Origin: Paenibacillus sp. An7
GTDB lineage: Bacteria; Bacillota; Bacilli; Paenibacillales; Paenibacillaceae
Assembly (NCBI RefSeq): GCF_009870785.1
Contig: NZ_WTWX01000007.1
Coordinates: forward strand, 34,430 to 98,429
DNA length: 64,000 nt
Direction of reading: 5' to 3'
Within the stretch, counting starts at the first letter, position 1. Each line of letters starts with the position of its first letter. Below are positions 35,197 through 44,829 of the stretch, one piece after another. The position numbers and the translations under genes were made by a program. Under the pieces are notes generated by a model. That model was not told the origin of the DNA and made no database searches. It saw only the letters and a list, made by a program, of their open reading frames with translations.

Positions 35197-35694
35197 GTGA
35201 AAGGAAGAAACGAACGTGCTATCGGCCTATTCATCGCGGTAGCCGGTCTTATTATTTTGCTGGGGAAATTCGGTGTATTTGGTTATATTGGTCGAAACTT
35301 TTGGCCGCTTGTTCTTTTGATACCTGGAATTTTACTGCATCTGTATTACTTTTTAAGAAAAACAAGTACGGTGGTACTGATTCCAGCTGGAATATTTACG
35401 GTCTATGGAATTTTATTTCTGATCTGTAATCTGTCTGGATGGTATCTGCTTGCCTATCTTTGGCCGGTTTTTATCTTTGGTATCGCCCTTGGACTTTTCG
35501 AATATGCCTTATTTGAATATCCAAGACCGGCAACCATTTATTCGACTTCAATAATAGGGCTTGCGGTTTCCATTGTTCTATTATTTATTGCCCTTCTTAC
35601 GACCGGATTCATCTATCTATTTGCGGCTATATTAATTTTCGCCGGCATTTGGCTCATTTTCGGCAGACCTAAACCAAATCGCAGATTTCGATAA
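35197..35694 (+). CDS. Multi-pass membrane protein, LiaI/LiaF-TM-like
   Basis: This 165-residue protein has about six hydrophobic segments arranged in pairs, each beginning with a short turn such as NFWPLVLLIPGI and LAYLWPVFIFGIA. The WPLvLI and WPvfIf repeats resemble the DUF5668/LiaF-TM membrane region found in cell-envelope stress proteins. There is no extracellular or catalytic domain. Start is GTG 35197 after GAGGTGAAGGG. It stands alone and its function is unknown. Confidence 0.75.
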   Translation: MKGRNERAIGLFIAVAGLIILLGKFGVFGYIGRNFWPLVLLIPGILLHLYYFLRKTSTVVLIPAGIFTVYGILFLICNLSGWYLLAYLWPVFIFGIALGLFEYALFEYPRPATIYSTSIIGLAVSIVLLFIALLTTGFIYLFAAILIFAGIWLIFGRPKPNRRFR

Positions 35695-35751
35695 TAATAA
35701 ACTTGATTTTTGGTGGAATTAGTCTATAATATAAGGGATATAAGTGGATAT

Positions 35752-35784
35752 AAGCGCGCTCGGACAATCCGGCGCTTCTTTTTT
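35752..35784 (+). terminator. Terminator between membrane protein gene and typA
   Basis: AAGCGC pairs with GCGCTT, with an inner GG/CC pair, followed by CTTTTTT. A TATAAT at 35725-35730 lies just upstream, so it might alternatively be an attenuator in a typA leader. Confidence 0.75.
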
Positions 35785-35843
35785 GAGCATTCCGTTTTTA
35801 TTTACAAATAGACTTGATTTTGGAAAGGATATGGATACAAACC

Positions 35844-37685
35844 ATGCATGTAAGAAAAAACATTCGTAATATTGCAATTATTGCCCACGTTGACCACGGG
35901 AAAACGACGTTAGTTGACAAATTGCTTCAACAATCAGGAACATACCGTGATCACGAGGCTGTACAAGAACGCGTAATGGACTCTAACGATATAGAACGTG
36001 AACGCGGAATTACTATCCTAGCTAAAAATACAGCAATCAACTATAAAGATTTCCTCATCAACATTGTGGATACTCCAGGACACGCTGACTTTGGCGGCGA
36101 AGTAGAACGTATCATGAAAATGGTTGACGGTGTACTTCTCGTTGTCGATGCTTACGAAGGATGTATGCCACAAACGAAGTTTGTACTTCGTAAAGCACTT
36201 GAGCACAACCTTACTCCGATCGTAGTTGTTAATAAGATTGACCGTCCGGCTGCACGTCCAGCTGAAGTAATTGATGAAGTACTTGATCTGTTTATCGAAC
36301 TAGGTGCAAATGACGAACAGCTTGACTTCCCAGTTGTATATGCTTCCGCTTTGAACGGTACATCTAGTCTTGATCCTGAGAAACAAGATGAGAACATGAT
36401 GAGCCTGTACGAAACAATCGTAGACCACATCCCGCATCCAACCGAAAGTGTGGAAGAACCCCTTCAATTCCTCGTTACTTTGATGGACTACAATGAATAC
36501 CTTGGTCGTATCGCTATCGGACGTGTAAACCGTGGTGTAATTAAACAAGGACAACCTGTTACGGTAATGCTTCGTGATGGTGGTATGAAATCTGCTCGTA
36601 TTGAGAAACTGTTTGGTTTCCAAGGGCTGAAACGTATAGAAGTAGCCGAAGCGGGCGCAGGCGACATCGTTGCTATTGCCGGTATCAAAGATATCAACAT
36701 TGGTGAAACCATTGCTGATCCGAATAACCCTGAAGCTTTGCCGGTTCTAAAAATTGATGAGCCTACCCTTCAAATGACATTCCTTGTCAATACAAGTCCT
36801 TTTGCTGGCCGTGAAGGTAAATGGGTTACTTCTCGCAGACTTCGTGATCGTCTCTTCAAAGAGCTTGAAACAGACGTGAGTCTTCGTGTAGAAGAAACAG
36901 ACAGCCCGGATGCATATATTGTTTCAGGTCGTGGTGAACTTCACCTTAGTATCTTGATCGAGAACATGCGCCGTGAAGGATATGAACTTGCGGTATCCAA
37001 ACCAGAAGTTATCGTTAAAGAAGTCGACGGTAAGAAAATGGAGCCGATTGAGCGTCTTCTAATTGATATTCCTGAAGACAGCATGGGAGCTGTTATGGAA
37101 AGTCTTGGATCACGTAAAGCGGAAATGGTGAACATGGTGAACTCCGGAAACGGTCAAGTTCGTCTTGAATTCCTGATTCCAGCACGTGGACTCATTGGTT
37201 ACCGTACAAACTTCCTGACCCTTACTCGCGGTTATGGTGTAATGAATAATGCATTTGACAGCTATGGTCCACTCGTGGGCGGACAAGTTGGCGGTCGTCA
37301 CCAAGGCGTACTCGTATCCAGTGAGAGCGGAGTATCTACTTTCTACGGTATGATGGGGGTAGAGGATCGTGGAACGTTATTCCTTGAGCCAGGAACTGAA
37401 GTTTATGAAGGTATGATCGTTGGTGAGCACAATCGTGACAACGACATCGTCGTGAACATCTGTAAGGAAAAACAATTAACTAACGTTCGTTCTGCATCTA
37501 AAGACGATACAGTTAAAATGAAGACTCCAGTTATTTTCTCTCTTGAGCAAGCTCTTGAATACTTGAATGATGACGAATATTGCGAGATTACTCCAAAATC
37601 TGTTCGTCTTCGTAAAAAAATTCTTAATAAGAGTGAGCGCGAACGTGCAGAAAAACATCGTAAGATGGCGCAAGCTAACTCTTAA
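35844..37685 (+). CDS. typA: Ribosome-associated GTPase TypA/BipA
   Basis: This translation-factor GTPase is related to EF-G and acts in 50S assembly, often at low temperature. The 613-residue protein begins [24 protein letters not shown], with G1 AHVDHGKT, G3 DTPGHADF and G4 NKIDR, then domain 2, EF-G-like domains III and V, and a BipA-specific C-terminus. The ATG at 35844 matches the family's N-terminus; the frame also runs upstream to a TTG at 35814. It is followed by ylaH, as in B. subtilis ylaG-ylaH. Confidence 0.97.
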   Translation: MHVRKNIRNIAIIAHVDHGKTTLVDKLLQQSGTYRDHEAVQERVMDSNDIERERGITILAKNTAINYKDFLINIVDTPGHADFGGEVERIMKMVDGVLLVVDAYEGCMPQTKFVLRKALEHNLTPIVVVNKIDRPAARPAEVIDEVLDLFIELGANDEQLDFPVVYASALNGTSSLDPEKQDENMMSLYETIVDHIPHPTESVEEPLQFLVTLMDYNEYLGRIAIGRVNRGVIKQGQPVTVMLRDGGMKSARIEKLFGFQGLKRIEVAEAGAGDIVAIAGIKDINIGETIADPNNPEALPVLKIDEPTLQMTFLVNTSPFAGREGKWVTSRRLRDRLFKELETDVSLRVEETDSPDAYIVSGRGELHLSILIENMRREGYELAVSKPEVIVKEVDGKKMEPIERLLIDIPEDSMGAVMESLGSRKAEMVNMVNSGNGQVRLEFLIPARGLIGYRTNFLTLTRGYGVMNNAFDSYGPLVGGQVGGRHQGVLVSSESGVSTFYGMMGVEDRGTLFLEPGTEVYEGMIVGEHNRDNDIVVNICKEKQLTNVRSASKDDTVKMKTPVIFSLEQALEYLNDDEYCEITPKSVRLRKKILNKSERERAEKHRKMAQANS

Positions 37686-37744
37686 TCGTCTTCAGATAAG
37701 ATAAGGAAAAGAGAGCATGAACCTAAGGAAGGAGTTGACTCGCC

Positions 37745-38047
37745 ATGCAAGCATGGTTAGCGTCACACCCGATCATAAGTTATGTGGTGATTTTTGTTCT
37801 GATCACGTATGTCTACAATAAGGTATTTCGTCCACAGCAAAAATTGTCATTACCAAAAGAGATATTACTGTACATCTTTATGGCCATAGGTGCTTTCATG
37901 CTGCTTATTTTCCAAATTGATAAACTGCCCATTATACAGTGCTTACTTGTTGCTGTGGGACTAATGATGCTTGTCCGAATTCGTTATTTCGTCGAAGGAC
38001 GTCAGAAGAAAAAGACAGAAGCATCTGGACATACAGGTAAGATGTAA
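37745..38047 (+). CDS. ylaH: YlaH-like membrane protein
   Basis: This is a 100-residue protein with three membrane segments (about 8-25, 40-57 and 62-80) and a basic, Lys-rich tail. It lies 59 bases after typA, the position and size of B. subtilis ylaH. GGAAGGAG lies upstream of the ATG. A perfect terminator follows. The function is unknown. Confidence 0.85.
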   Translation: MQAWLASHPIISYVVIFVLITYVYNKVFRPQQKLSLPKEILLYIFMAIGAFMLLIFQIDKLPIIQCLLVAVGLMMLVRIRYFVEGRQKKKTEASGHTGKM

Positions 38048-38097
38048 GTTGGAAGAGTTATAGGGTGTTAACCCAATACTATTTAATAAATGCAACT

Positions 38098-38132
38098 GGA
38101 GAAGACCGCTCTTTGAGCGGTCTTCTCCTTAT
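38098..38132 (+). terminator. Rho-independent terminator
   Basis: A perfect 14-bp stem, GGAGAAGACCGCTC with its complement, around TTT. It closes typA-ylaH. Confidence 0.88.
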
Positions 38133-38156
38133 TTAAAGGTAATTATTTCTAAAGAA

Positions 38157-38186
38157 TTGATATAAACGGATAAAAAGCGGTAATAT
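38157..38186 (+). promoter_or_regulatory. Probable sigma-A promoter of the LCP gene
   Basis: TTGATA at 38157-38162, 18 bases, TAATAT at 38181-38186. The expected start near 38193 argues against translation from the ATG at 38200. Confidence 0.55.
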
Positions 38187-38229
38187 AGATAGAGTCAGAA
38201 TGATAGAAACAGGTAAAGGTGTTGAGAGA

Positions 38230-39294
38230 ATGAGTATGGATTCTAATGGACTTCCTCCTCGAAATCAGGGAGATCAGAAGTCGCCTTCTAAAATGAAACA
38301 AGACTCGCCTCAAAAGAAGAAAAGGCAAAGTCCTTTTCGTAAATTAATGAAATTGATTATGATCCTAGTAATTCTCGGTGTAGTGGCAGGCGGCGGCTAT
38401 TTATATATGATTTATAACAATGTAATAAATACAGGAACGGATTCACCCGTTGCTGCTGAGAATTCGGCTAAGGTAAAGCCGCTGACAATGTTGATTTTGG
38501 GTACAGATTATCGCGAGGAGACGAATTCTTATCTTACTGACGTCGTTATGGTAGCTTCGATGAATCCAGCTACAGATTCGGCTACGCTTGTATCTTTACC
38601 GAGAGATACACTGATTCAGCTGAATGGTTATTCACAGCGCAAGCTAAATGCCTATTATCCTAGGTTTAAGGTGGCAGAAAAAGAGTCAGGAATAACGGCT
38701 GAAGAAGAAATGCGTGTGATGCTCAGTAAGTACTTAGATCTTGAAATTGATTATGTGACAGTCCTGAATTTTCAGGCCTTCTCAGACGCAGTGGATGCAC
38801 TTGGCGGTGTTGACGTTAATGCGTCGCAGAACATGTGCTACCGAGATACAGCTGATGGTACCAACATTAATATCAAAAAAGGCCTGCAGCATCTGAGTGG
38901 AGATGAGGCACTCGATTATGTACGTTATCGTAAATCGAATTGTGATCCAAAGACACCAGCTTCGGATGACTTCTCTCGTAATCAGCGTCAAAGCGAAGTG
39001 CTGCAATCGATGATGGATCAGATGAAGTCACTTGGTGGTCTAGTGAAGATTGGAAAAGTGGTGGGAGCCGTAAGTGAGAACATCACGACTACGATAGAAA
39101 GTGATCAAGTGAAAAATTTCATCTCTGCTTACTGGGACATGTCAAAGGATAACGTGAATTTTGTGCCGGTGACAGGAACCTGGAACAGTCCTTATGTATA
39201 TATTAATCAAAATGAATTAACGATAGCCAAAGAAGCACTTGCACAGGAACTTGCAGGAGAACACGTCTTTGTTAACTCTACTTCTAGTGAATAG
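38230..39294 (+). CDS. LytR-CpsA-Psr (LCP) family wall polymer ligase
   Basis: LCP proteins transfer teichoic-acid or capsule precursors from undecaprenyl phosphate to peptidoglycan. The 354-residue protein has a basic cytoplasmic N-terminus, one membrane segment at about 39-60, and an extracellular LCP domain with TMLILGTDYREE, DVVMVASMNP, VSLPRDT and DYVRYRKSN. These include the conserved Asp and Arg residues. The ATG at 38230 follows AAAGGTG and fits the promoter; an upstream in-frame ATG is too close to the predicted transcript start. Confidence 0.93.
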   Translation: MSMDSNGLPPRNQGDQKSPSKMKQDSPQKKKRQSPFRKLMKLIMILVILGVVAGGGYLYMIYNNVINTGTDSPVAAENSAKVKPLTMLILGTDYREETNSYLTDVVMVASMNPATDSATLVSLPRDTLIQLNGYSQRKLNAYYPRFKVAEKESGITAEEEMRVMLSKYLDLEIDYVTVLNFQAFSDAVDALGGVDVNASQNMCYRDTADGTNINIKKGLQHLSGDEALDYVRYRKSNCDPKTPASDDFSRNQRQSEVLQSMMDQMKSLGGLVKIGKVVGAVSENITTTIESDQVKNFISAYWDMSKDNVNFVPVTGTWNSPYVYINQNELTIAKEALAQELAGEHVFVNSTSSE

Positions 39295-39312
39295 AAGTAA
39301 ACGAGGCTTCAG

Positions 39313-39347
39313 AAACCCAGTGAATCCAAATTCACTGGGTTTTTTTT
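39313..39347 (+). terminator. Rho-independent terminator
   Basis: AACCCAGTGAA pairs with TTCACTGGGTT around a six-base loop, followed by T-runs. Confidence 0.93.
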
Positions 39348-39523
39348 GGCTTAATTAATGCTTTTCATAAATAAATTGGTTTATCTCAGGATATTTTCAG
39401 GAAAATGAACAATTATTTGCTCCTTAACGAATACATTGAAATAGGGGATGCAAGATTGTCCTTACCGCAACTACAAAGCTTGCCTAACTCTGCTTAAAAG
39501 ACGCCGCCTTGGAGGGGATACCA

Positions 39524-40855
39524 ATGAAAAAAATTTTTGTATTGGATACGAATGTGCTGCTTCATGACCCGGGCGCCATTTATGCTTTTGATGAGCATGA
39601 GGTCGTCATTCCAGCAGTTGTCCTAGAGGAAATTGACTCGAAGAAACGAAATGCGGACGAGATAGGACGCAATGCAAGATATGTATCGCGTTTATTAGAC
39701 GGCTTAAGGGAGCTGGGTCACCTGCACAGCGGGGTACCACTACCAGAAGGCGGCAGATTAAAGGTGGAACTAAATCATCGCAGTTTTGTTCGAGTGCAGG
39801 AAATGTTCGGGGAAGTGACAAATGATAATCGTATTTTGGCTGTCGCTCTCAACTATCACCTCGAAGAGCAAGAAAAGGAGGAAGCAGATCAGGTTGTTCT
39901 CGTAAGTAAAGATGTGCTTGTCCGAATTAAAGCGGATGTGCTTGGTTTATATACGCAAGACTATTTATCGGATCGTACGGCTGATCCTAGTGATTTATAT
40001 CCGGGTTATTCTACAATTAAAGTTCATCCCTCCGTTATTGATGAGTTTTATACGTATCGCTTTCTTCCTATTAAGCCTTTACAGCTGCCTTATGCTCTAT
40101 ATCCGCATGAATTTGTTATTCTTAAGGATGAGATGGGCACAGGGAAATCAGCCTTACTAAAAGTAAATCAAGAAGGAACAAAGATGGAGCCGCTGTATTT
40201 AAGTAACGATCCTGTATGGGGAATCGTAGCGAGGAATGCACAGCAACGGATGGCTCTCGAACTTTTATTAAATGATGAAATTCCGCTGGTTACGATTACA
40301 GGGAAGGCCGGAACAGGAAAAACGTTGCTTGCTTTAGCGGCAGGACTGCTTAGAGTGGAAGATGATCATAAATATAAAAAACTTTTGATTGCCAGACCGG
40401 TCGTACCCATGGGAAAAGATATAGGTTATCTACCTGGAGAGAAGGATGAGAAACTTCGTCCTTGGATGCAGCCTATTTATGATAATCTCGAGTTTTTATT
40501 TGATACGAAAAAATCAGGAGATATTGATAAGATTTTGATGGGGCTTGGCAGTATCCAAGTTGAGGCCTTAACTTATATTCGAGGAAGGTCAATACCAGGA
40601 CAGTTTATTATTATTGATGAAGCTCAGAATTTGTCCAGACATGAAGTGAAAACCATTGTTTCCCGAGTAGGGGAAGGAAGTAAGATCATTCTCATGGGGG
40701 ACCCGGAACAGATTGATCATCCTTATCTGGATTCATCGAGTAATGGACTCACGTATATTGTGGAACGTTTCCGTCAGGAAGGGATTAGCGGGCATATTAT
40801 GCTTGAAAAAGGAGAACGATCAAAGCTCGCGCAGCTCGCAGCTGATTTATTATAA
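39524..40855 (+). CDS. ylaK: PIN domain plus PhoH ATPase (YlaK-like)
   Basis: This is a 443-residue two-domain protein of the PhoH2 type. An N-terminal PIN RNase domain (about 1-135) shows FVLDTNVLLHDP, EEIDSKK and TNDNRILAVAL with the acidic active-site residues. A C-terminal PhoH ATPase has Walker A TGKAGTGKT near residue 260 and Walker B FIIIDEAQN near 362. Related PIN-PhoH proteins act as ATP-dependent RNA helicase/RNases. GGAGGGG at 39511 fixes the ATG at 39524. In B. subtilis, ylaK lies near ylaH. Confidence 0.94.
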   Translation: MKKIFVLDTNVLLHDPGAIYAFDEHEVVIPAVVLEEIDSKKRNADEIGRNARYVSRLLDGLRELGHLHSGVPLPEGGRLKVELNHRSFVRVQEMFGEVTNDNRILAVALNYHLEEQEKEEADQVVLVSKDVLVRIKADVLGLYTQDYLSDRTADPSDLYPGYSTIKVHPSVIDEFYTYRFLPIKPLQLPYALYPHEFVILKDEMGTGKSALLKVNQEGTKMEPLYLSNDPVWGIVARNAQQRMALELLLNDEIPLVTITGKAGTGKTLLALAAGLLRVEDDHKYKKLLIARPVVPMGKDIGYLPGEKDEKLRPWMQPIYDNLEFLFDTKKSGDIDKILMGLGSIQVEALTYIRGRSIPGQFIIIDEAQNLSRHEVKTIVSRVGEGSKIILMGDPEQIDHPYLDSSSNGLTYIVERFRQEGISGHIMLEKGERSKLAQLAADLL

Positions 40856-40906
40856 GAGAACAGGGTCTGTTTATTTCCCGGGAAAAGGGACTATCTTTAA
40901 AAATTG

Positions 40907-40936
40907 GAGAACCGGCATAAAGAACCGGTTCTTTTT
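40907..40936 (+). terminator. Rho-independent terminator
   Basis: AGAACCGG pairs with CCGGTTCT around an eight-base loop, followed by T5. Confidence 0.9.
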
Positions 40937-41051
40937 GTATGGGAAAAGAAGAATGTAGAACAAAAACATAAAGGAAGTAGGACAACAGACCCAATAATTT
41001 GTTACAATAGTTGGTAAATGGAAGCTTTTTTTTGCGGAAGGAGCAAGAGCC

Positions 41052-42320
41052 TTGAAACGGAGAAATCATTGGATTCTGTTTGTTGTATTGTTATTGTCCC
41101 TAACCATACTTTCACCGAGTCTTGATCTCGCTCAAGATCAAACCAGAGAAGAAAGAGATGACGTGACAGATATATTCTCAGTTCCTGCTCCGGAGACTAC
41201 GCATAAAAATAAACCTCTATCTGTCCTGGTATCGATGGACGATGAGGAATACAAAATTTTTCAGAGTTTTGCTAACAATATAGCAAAAGAAATCGGCATA
41301 GAGATTACAATAACAAATAGAGAAGCAACTGATTTTTATTCAGTGTTTAAGGAAACATTCATGATGGGGGAAAGCCCGGATACCCTGCTTATTGATAACC
41401 GGTATATAAAATGGTATGCCAGAAAAGGATATGCTCGGCCGGTGATGGGCGGAGATGGAAATATAGCTGCAGCTGACTCTTTTGATTCTGTGCTTCGAGC
41501 AGGCGAGTGGAACGGGTACCTGTGGTCTATTCCCATGGATATAGATCCCTATGTGTATGCCGAGTATCGGAACGAAGAGACAAGTAAGGAGCCGCTGCAA
41601 TCGACTAGTACACGGGATGAGTGGATGTCTCGTCTTACGGGGTGGGGAAAAAGGCTGAATAAGCCTTTTTATTTCAATGGCGAAGATCCTGTGGCCTATG
41701 CTTCTTGGCTTACTTTCCTGGGGATTTATCCAGACGTCTCACACGTGTTTGAGTTAAATGGCGAACAAGAAGAGGATACATTACAGCAGATTCAAGCTAT
41801 CCAGCCTCTATTTTCTTATATAAAGACAGAGCGGTACAATCTCTCGTCCGTTAGTAGAGATTTTCAAGCCGGCATCATTACTCTATCAGAACTCATTCCT
41901 GTTCATAGACAAGAACTTTCTTCCTACATTAATAATGATGTGAAGTCTCAGTCACTTGCTGTAAAAGGGCGTAGTTTTATTATCTCTCCTAAATCAACGC
42001 AAAAAGAAGCGACGGTAGAGTTTCTTACGAAACTTACATCGCCAAAGTCGGCAAAAAATTGGTTTACTCTCACAGGTAAGCTTCCCGTATATTCCACTCT
42101 GTATACGGATCCCGATCTATCTGATATAACCAATGCGATCCCGCTGCAAGCTTTAGAAGATAGTATGGAAGAATCATTATTACAGGATGAAGATCATGTG
42201 TTATCTGATCCTGAAAAGTCCTTTGCTGCAGCAGAAACGATTGAACAATTTGTACATGGGCAGCTCTCTTTAGAAGAATATGAACTACAGCTCGCGCTAC
42301 TAATGACAGATTCAAGGTAG
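41052..42320 (+). CDS. Extracellular solute-binding-like protein, no lipobox
   Basis: This 422-residue protein has an N-terminal hydrophobic signal (WILFVVLLLSLTILSPSLDLA) but no cysteine lipobox, so it is probably secreted or membrane-anchored rather than a lipoprotein. Its body resembles bacterial family 1 or 8 binding proteins: PDTLLIDNRYIKWYARKGYA, GYLWSIPMDIDPYVYAEY, and a late SPKSAKNWFTLTGKLPVYST stretch. No permease or ATPase gene is adjacent, so it may be a wall-associated or sensor protein. It starts at TTG 41052 after GGAAGGAGC. A TACAAT at 41003-41008 may be its -10. Confidence 0.75.
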   Translation: MKRRNHWILFVVLLLSLTILSPSLDLAQDQTREERDDVTDIFSVPAPETTHKNKPLSVLVSMDDEEYKIFQSFANNIAKEIGIEITITNREATDFYSVFKETFMMGESPDTLLIDNRYIKWYARKGYARPVMGGDGNIAAADSFDSVLRAGEWNGYLWSIPMDIDPYVYAEYRNEETSKEPLQSTSTRDEWMSRLTGWGKRLNKPFYFNGEDPVAYASWLTFLGIYPDVSHVFELNGEQEEDTLQQIQAIQPLFSYIKTERYNLSSVSRDFQAGIITLSELIPVHRQELSSYINNDVKSQSLAVKGRSFIISPKSTQKEATVEFLTKLTSPKSAKNWFTLTGKLPVYSTLYTDPDLSDITNAIPLQALEDSMEESLLQDEDHVLSDPEKSFAAAETIEQFVHGQLSLEEYELQLALLMTDSR

Positions 42321-42344
42321 GAATTCTTCGAGTTGTGAATAGTC

Positions 42345-43433
42345 CTATTTGAGTGAAAGTTCCATCGTTACTTCAAGTGTTTGTTCTCTGGTGGATACAC
42401 CGGTCGCCTTAATGAAGGACATTAATTTTTGAGGGTAAAATCCAAGGTCGAATTCTTGCTCAAGCATCGTACGAGTTGTATCAGGTAGTTCAAACTGGTT
42501 GAAAATGAGTTTATCAACATGAAAAAGAATACCGTTCTCTGGCTCATCAATTACAGAGTAATGACCGTAAACCGCGAGTTCAAGATCGTCACGTTTTCCA
42601 GAAGCAATAATGTAATCGTCGCTAAATTCAAACGAAAAGTCTTGGAAAATTTCATTCTCTGATCTTAAAAAATCATTTAGCTGCGCTTCGGTAATTGAAA
42701 TCGTATAAGTGCCGCCATTTATAGAGAGAATGCCAGGTTCTTTTTGCACGTAGGAGGGGAGGTTCTCCATCGCCACAGCCAGCGCATTAAAATATTGATG
42801 TACTTCATGAACTCCGACATTATTCCAATAGGAAGTCAGTTCTACAATCAACTTCTCCATGAGGTCTCTTTGATCACTTGAAGAGAGCCCTTTTTCCACT
42901 TCTTCTTCAAGAGCCATTACTCGTTCTCTTTGATAGATCAGGTTTTGTTTGATCTGTTCAAGTTCAGTTGCACTTTGCTCCAGTTCCGTAGAAACAGCCA
43001 TTAATTCATTGTATTTTTTATGATAGGCACGCAGAGTTTCCTGATCCCCAAGTATAATCATCTCATAATAACCGGCCACAATCTGGAGTGAACGAAAAGA
43101 ATCTGAACTCAAAAGAATTTGGAGGAGCTGATTACGCTCACCCATATAATAGGATCTAACAATCGAACCAGCTCGTTCTTCGTGACCGACCATTTCTTCC
43201 TTATGTTGTTTGAGTTCTGTTTCAAGTAGTCGCTGCTTTTGCTGGAGTTCTTCCTGCTTATCTATGGTGCGCTTAATTTCATGATCAATCTCGACGATCG
43301 AGAGACTGTTCTGTAGTATATTCAGGTTATCATCTTCTATAGGAAGTTCTGCGTGGACATAAGAGGCAGGGTTCGCCATAAGAAGAAAGCAAATAGTAAG
43401 CGATACGATCTTATCGTGTAACCGGTGTCGCAA
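42345..43433 (-). CDS. Secreted coiled-coil protein, PcsB-like N-terminus
   Basis: This 362-residue protein has a signal peptide (cleavage likely after SYVHA), then a long coiled coil from about 40 to 190 (EIDHEIKRTIDKQEELQQKQ). The segment GSIVRSYYMGERNQLLQILLSS is typical of PcsB/YkoF-type peptidoglycan-hydrolase coiled coils. There is no NlpC/P60 or CHAP catalytic domain. The C-terminal 130 residues are beta-rich, with ITEAQLNDFLR and FHVDKLIFNQFELP, recalling DUF2993/YpmS lipid-binding folds; that is inference. Start is TTG 43433, after GGAGGAG. Confidence 0.78.
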   Translation of the reverse strand: MRHRLHDKIVSLTICFLLMANPASYVHAELPIEDDNLNILQNSLSIVEIDHEIKRTIDKQEELQQKQRLLETELKQHKEEMVGHEERAGSIVRSYYMGERNQLLQILLSSDSFRSLQIVAGYYEMIILGDQETLRAYHKKYNELMAVSTELEQSATELEQIKQNLIYQRERVMALEEEVEKGLSSSDQRDLMEKLIVELTSYWNNVGVHEVHQYFNALAVAMENLPSYVQKEPGILSINGGTYTISITEAQLNDFLRSENEIFQDFSFEFSDDYIIASGKRDDLELAVYGHYSVIDEPENGILFHVDKLIFNQFELPDTTRTMLEQEFDLGFYPQKLMSFIKATGVSTREQTLEVTMELSLK

Positions 43434-43496
43434 TCAATTCTCCTCCTAACGCAAGCTTGTACCTTGTTAAAACATAATATGAAAAAGAGAATAAAT

Positions 43497-43533
43497 AAAG
43501 AACGGTTTGGCAGTAACAGCCAAACCGTTCTTT
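43497..43533. terminator. Terminator of yqgY (bidirectional stem)
   Basis: A perfect 15-bp stem, AAAGAACGGTTTGGC with its complement around a 7-base loop, with T residues on the minus strand. Confidence 0.88.
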
Positions 43534-43543
43534 AGTATGATCT

Positions 43544-43780
43544 TTATAAAGGATTGCCCATTTCAAATACAGTCCAATAGCTGAAACCGGTAAAACTAAC
43601 AATCATGTAAGCCCAGAATAAAAGGATGTACGTTCTCTCAGTGAATTTCAAATAGCCAAGTACAACGAAGAAGACGGTTTGAAAGAAGAAAAGAAAGGCC
43701 ATTTCTAGCATATTTGCGGCAAAAGCCATAAGTCCAATCGTTAGAGTGAAAAAACCAAGCACACGAAACATGCGCGCCAC
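43544..43780 (-). CDS. yqgY: DUF2626 membrane protein YqgY
   Basis: This is a 78-residue protein with two to three membrane segments. The sequence MARMFRVLGFFTLTIG and FFVVLGYLKFTERTYI match the small YqgY/DUF2626 family of Bacillales. Start is GTG 43780, eight bases after AAAGGGGG. A near-consensus minus-strand promoter is upstream and a strong terminator downstream, so it is a single-gene unit. The function is unknown. Confidence 0.88.
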   Translation of the reverse strand: MARMFRVLGFFTLTIGLMAFAANMLEMAFLFFFQTVFFVVLGYLKFTERTYILLFWAYMIVSFTGFSYWTVFEMGNPL

Positions 43781-43828
43781 GATAGCAACCCCCTTTCTGA
43801 TAATTCGATCAAATGTATACTAAGTAAC

Positions 43829-43857
43829 ATTATAGCCTTTAAGGAAAAACCTGTAAA
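43829..43857 (-). promoter_or_regulatory. Sigma-A promoter of yqgY
   Basis: On the minus strand, TTTACA (43857-43852), 17 bases, TATAAT (43834-43829). Confidence 0.75.
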
Positions 43858-44058
43858 TAAAAATCGGGTTTGAAAGCGAAATCTTTTCGGGTATGACAAT
43901 GCTCAAAATTGGAAATACATTTTAATATGAAATAGATTCTATGAACTCTATGAAGGGCATAAGAATGATTAAAGCTGCTTTTATAACCGGCTTACACTCT
44001 GGTATACCATGCCGGCAGTGAGGTTGTGATAATGGATGCAAGTTAGGAGGTTTATAGC

Positions 44059-44706
44059 ATGACTGCTGTGAGACAAGATGCTTGGAGTGCAGAAGATGAT
44101 TTGATTCTGGCTGATGTGACGCTTCGTCATATTCGTGAAGGAAGTACTCAGCTGGCTGCTTTTGAAGAAGTAGGGGATAAGATTGGAAGGACTTCTGCTG
44201 CTTGTGGTTTTCGTTGGAATAGTTTTGTCCGTAAAAAATATGATGAAGCTATCGGAATCGCAAAAGCGCAGCGTCAAAAAAGAAGTTATTCAAAAAGACA
44301 ATCTTCGGTACAGCCGCAGGTTGCAGCCCTTTCTGTAACCGATACGGAAGAAATGGTATATCGCTCAGAAGCATTTTCAGAAGAAACGTTATCTATCGAT
44401 GCCGTGATCCGGTTCCTGAGACAATGGAAAGGGATGGTTCACGAAAATGCTAGACATTTAAAACTCTTGGAAAAAGAGCTTCGTGAAAAAGAGGAAGAAT
44501 TAAACGATTTGAAGTTTGAAAATGAACGATTGTTCAAACAAGTGAACGAGGTACAGACTGACTACCGTGTAGTGAACGATGATTACAAAGCGCTGATCCA
44601 GATTATGGACCGGGCAAGAAGACTAGCATTTTTGTCAGAAGAAGAGGAAGAAGTGAAATCTAGGTTTAAAATGGATGCGAACGGCAATCTCGAACGTATT
44701 GATTAA
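44059..44706 (+). CDS. gerR: RsfA/GerR family sporulation transcription factor
   Basis: This 215-residue DNA-binding protein has an N-terminal Myb/SANT-like domain (AWSAEDDLILADVTLRHI, with AACGFRWNSFVRKKY) and a C-terminal coiled coil at about 135-185. It belongs to the family of B. subtilis RsfA and GerR (YlbO), which adjust sigma-F and sigma-E regulons during sporulation. Synteny with panE, DUF3397 and bshC downstream points to GerR rather than RsfA. A CATAAGAAT at 43958 could be a sigma-E -10, but its -35 is poor. TTAGGAGG precedes the ATG. Confidence 0.9.
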   Translation: MTAVRQDAWSAEDDLILADVTLRHIREGSTQLAAFEEVGDKIGRTSAACGFRWNSFVRKKYDEAIGIAKAQRQKRSYSKRQSSVQPQVAALSVTDTEEMVYRSEAFSEETLSIDAVIRFLRQWKGMVHENARHLKLLEKELREKEEELNDLKFENERLFKQVNEVQTDYRVVNDDYKALIQIMDRARRLAFLSEEEEEVKSRFKMDANGNLERID

Positions 44707-44728
44707 CAGACAGATTAAGCCTGTATCT

Positions 44729-44768
44729 AAGACCCGTATTATCGCTATTATGCGGTAGACGGGTTTTT
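44729..44768 (+). terminator. Rho-independent terminator
   Basis: ACCCGT pairs with ACGGGT with a further inner CGC/GCG pairing, followed by T5. Confidence 0.82.
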
Positions 44769-44829
44769 GTCATCTTATCCTTCTGTTATCATAATAAATA
44801 AATGAATCGTAATGGGAGTGAAATCTGTT

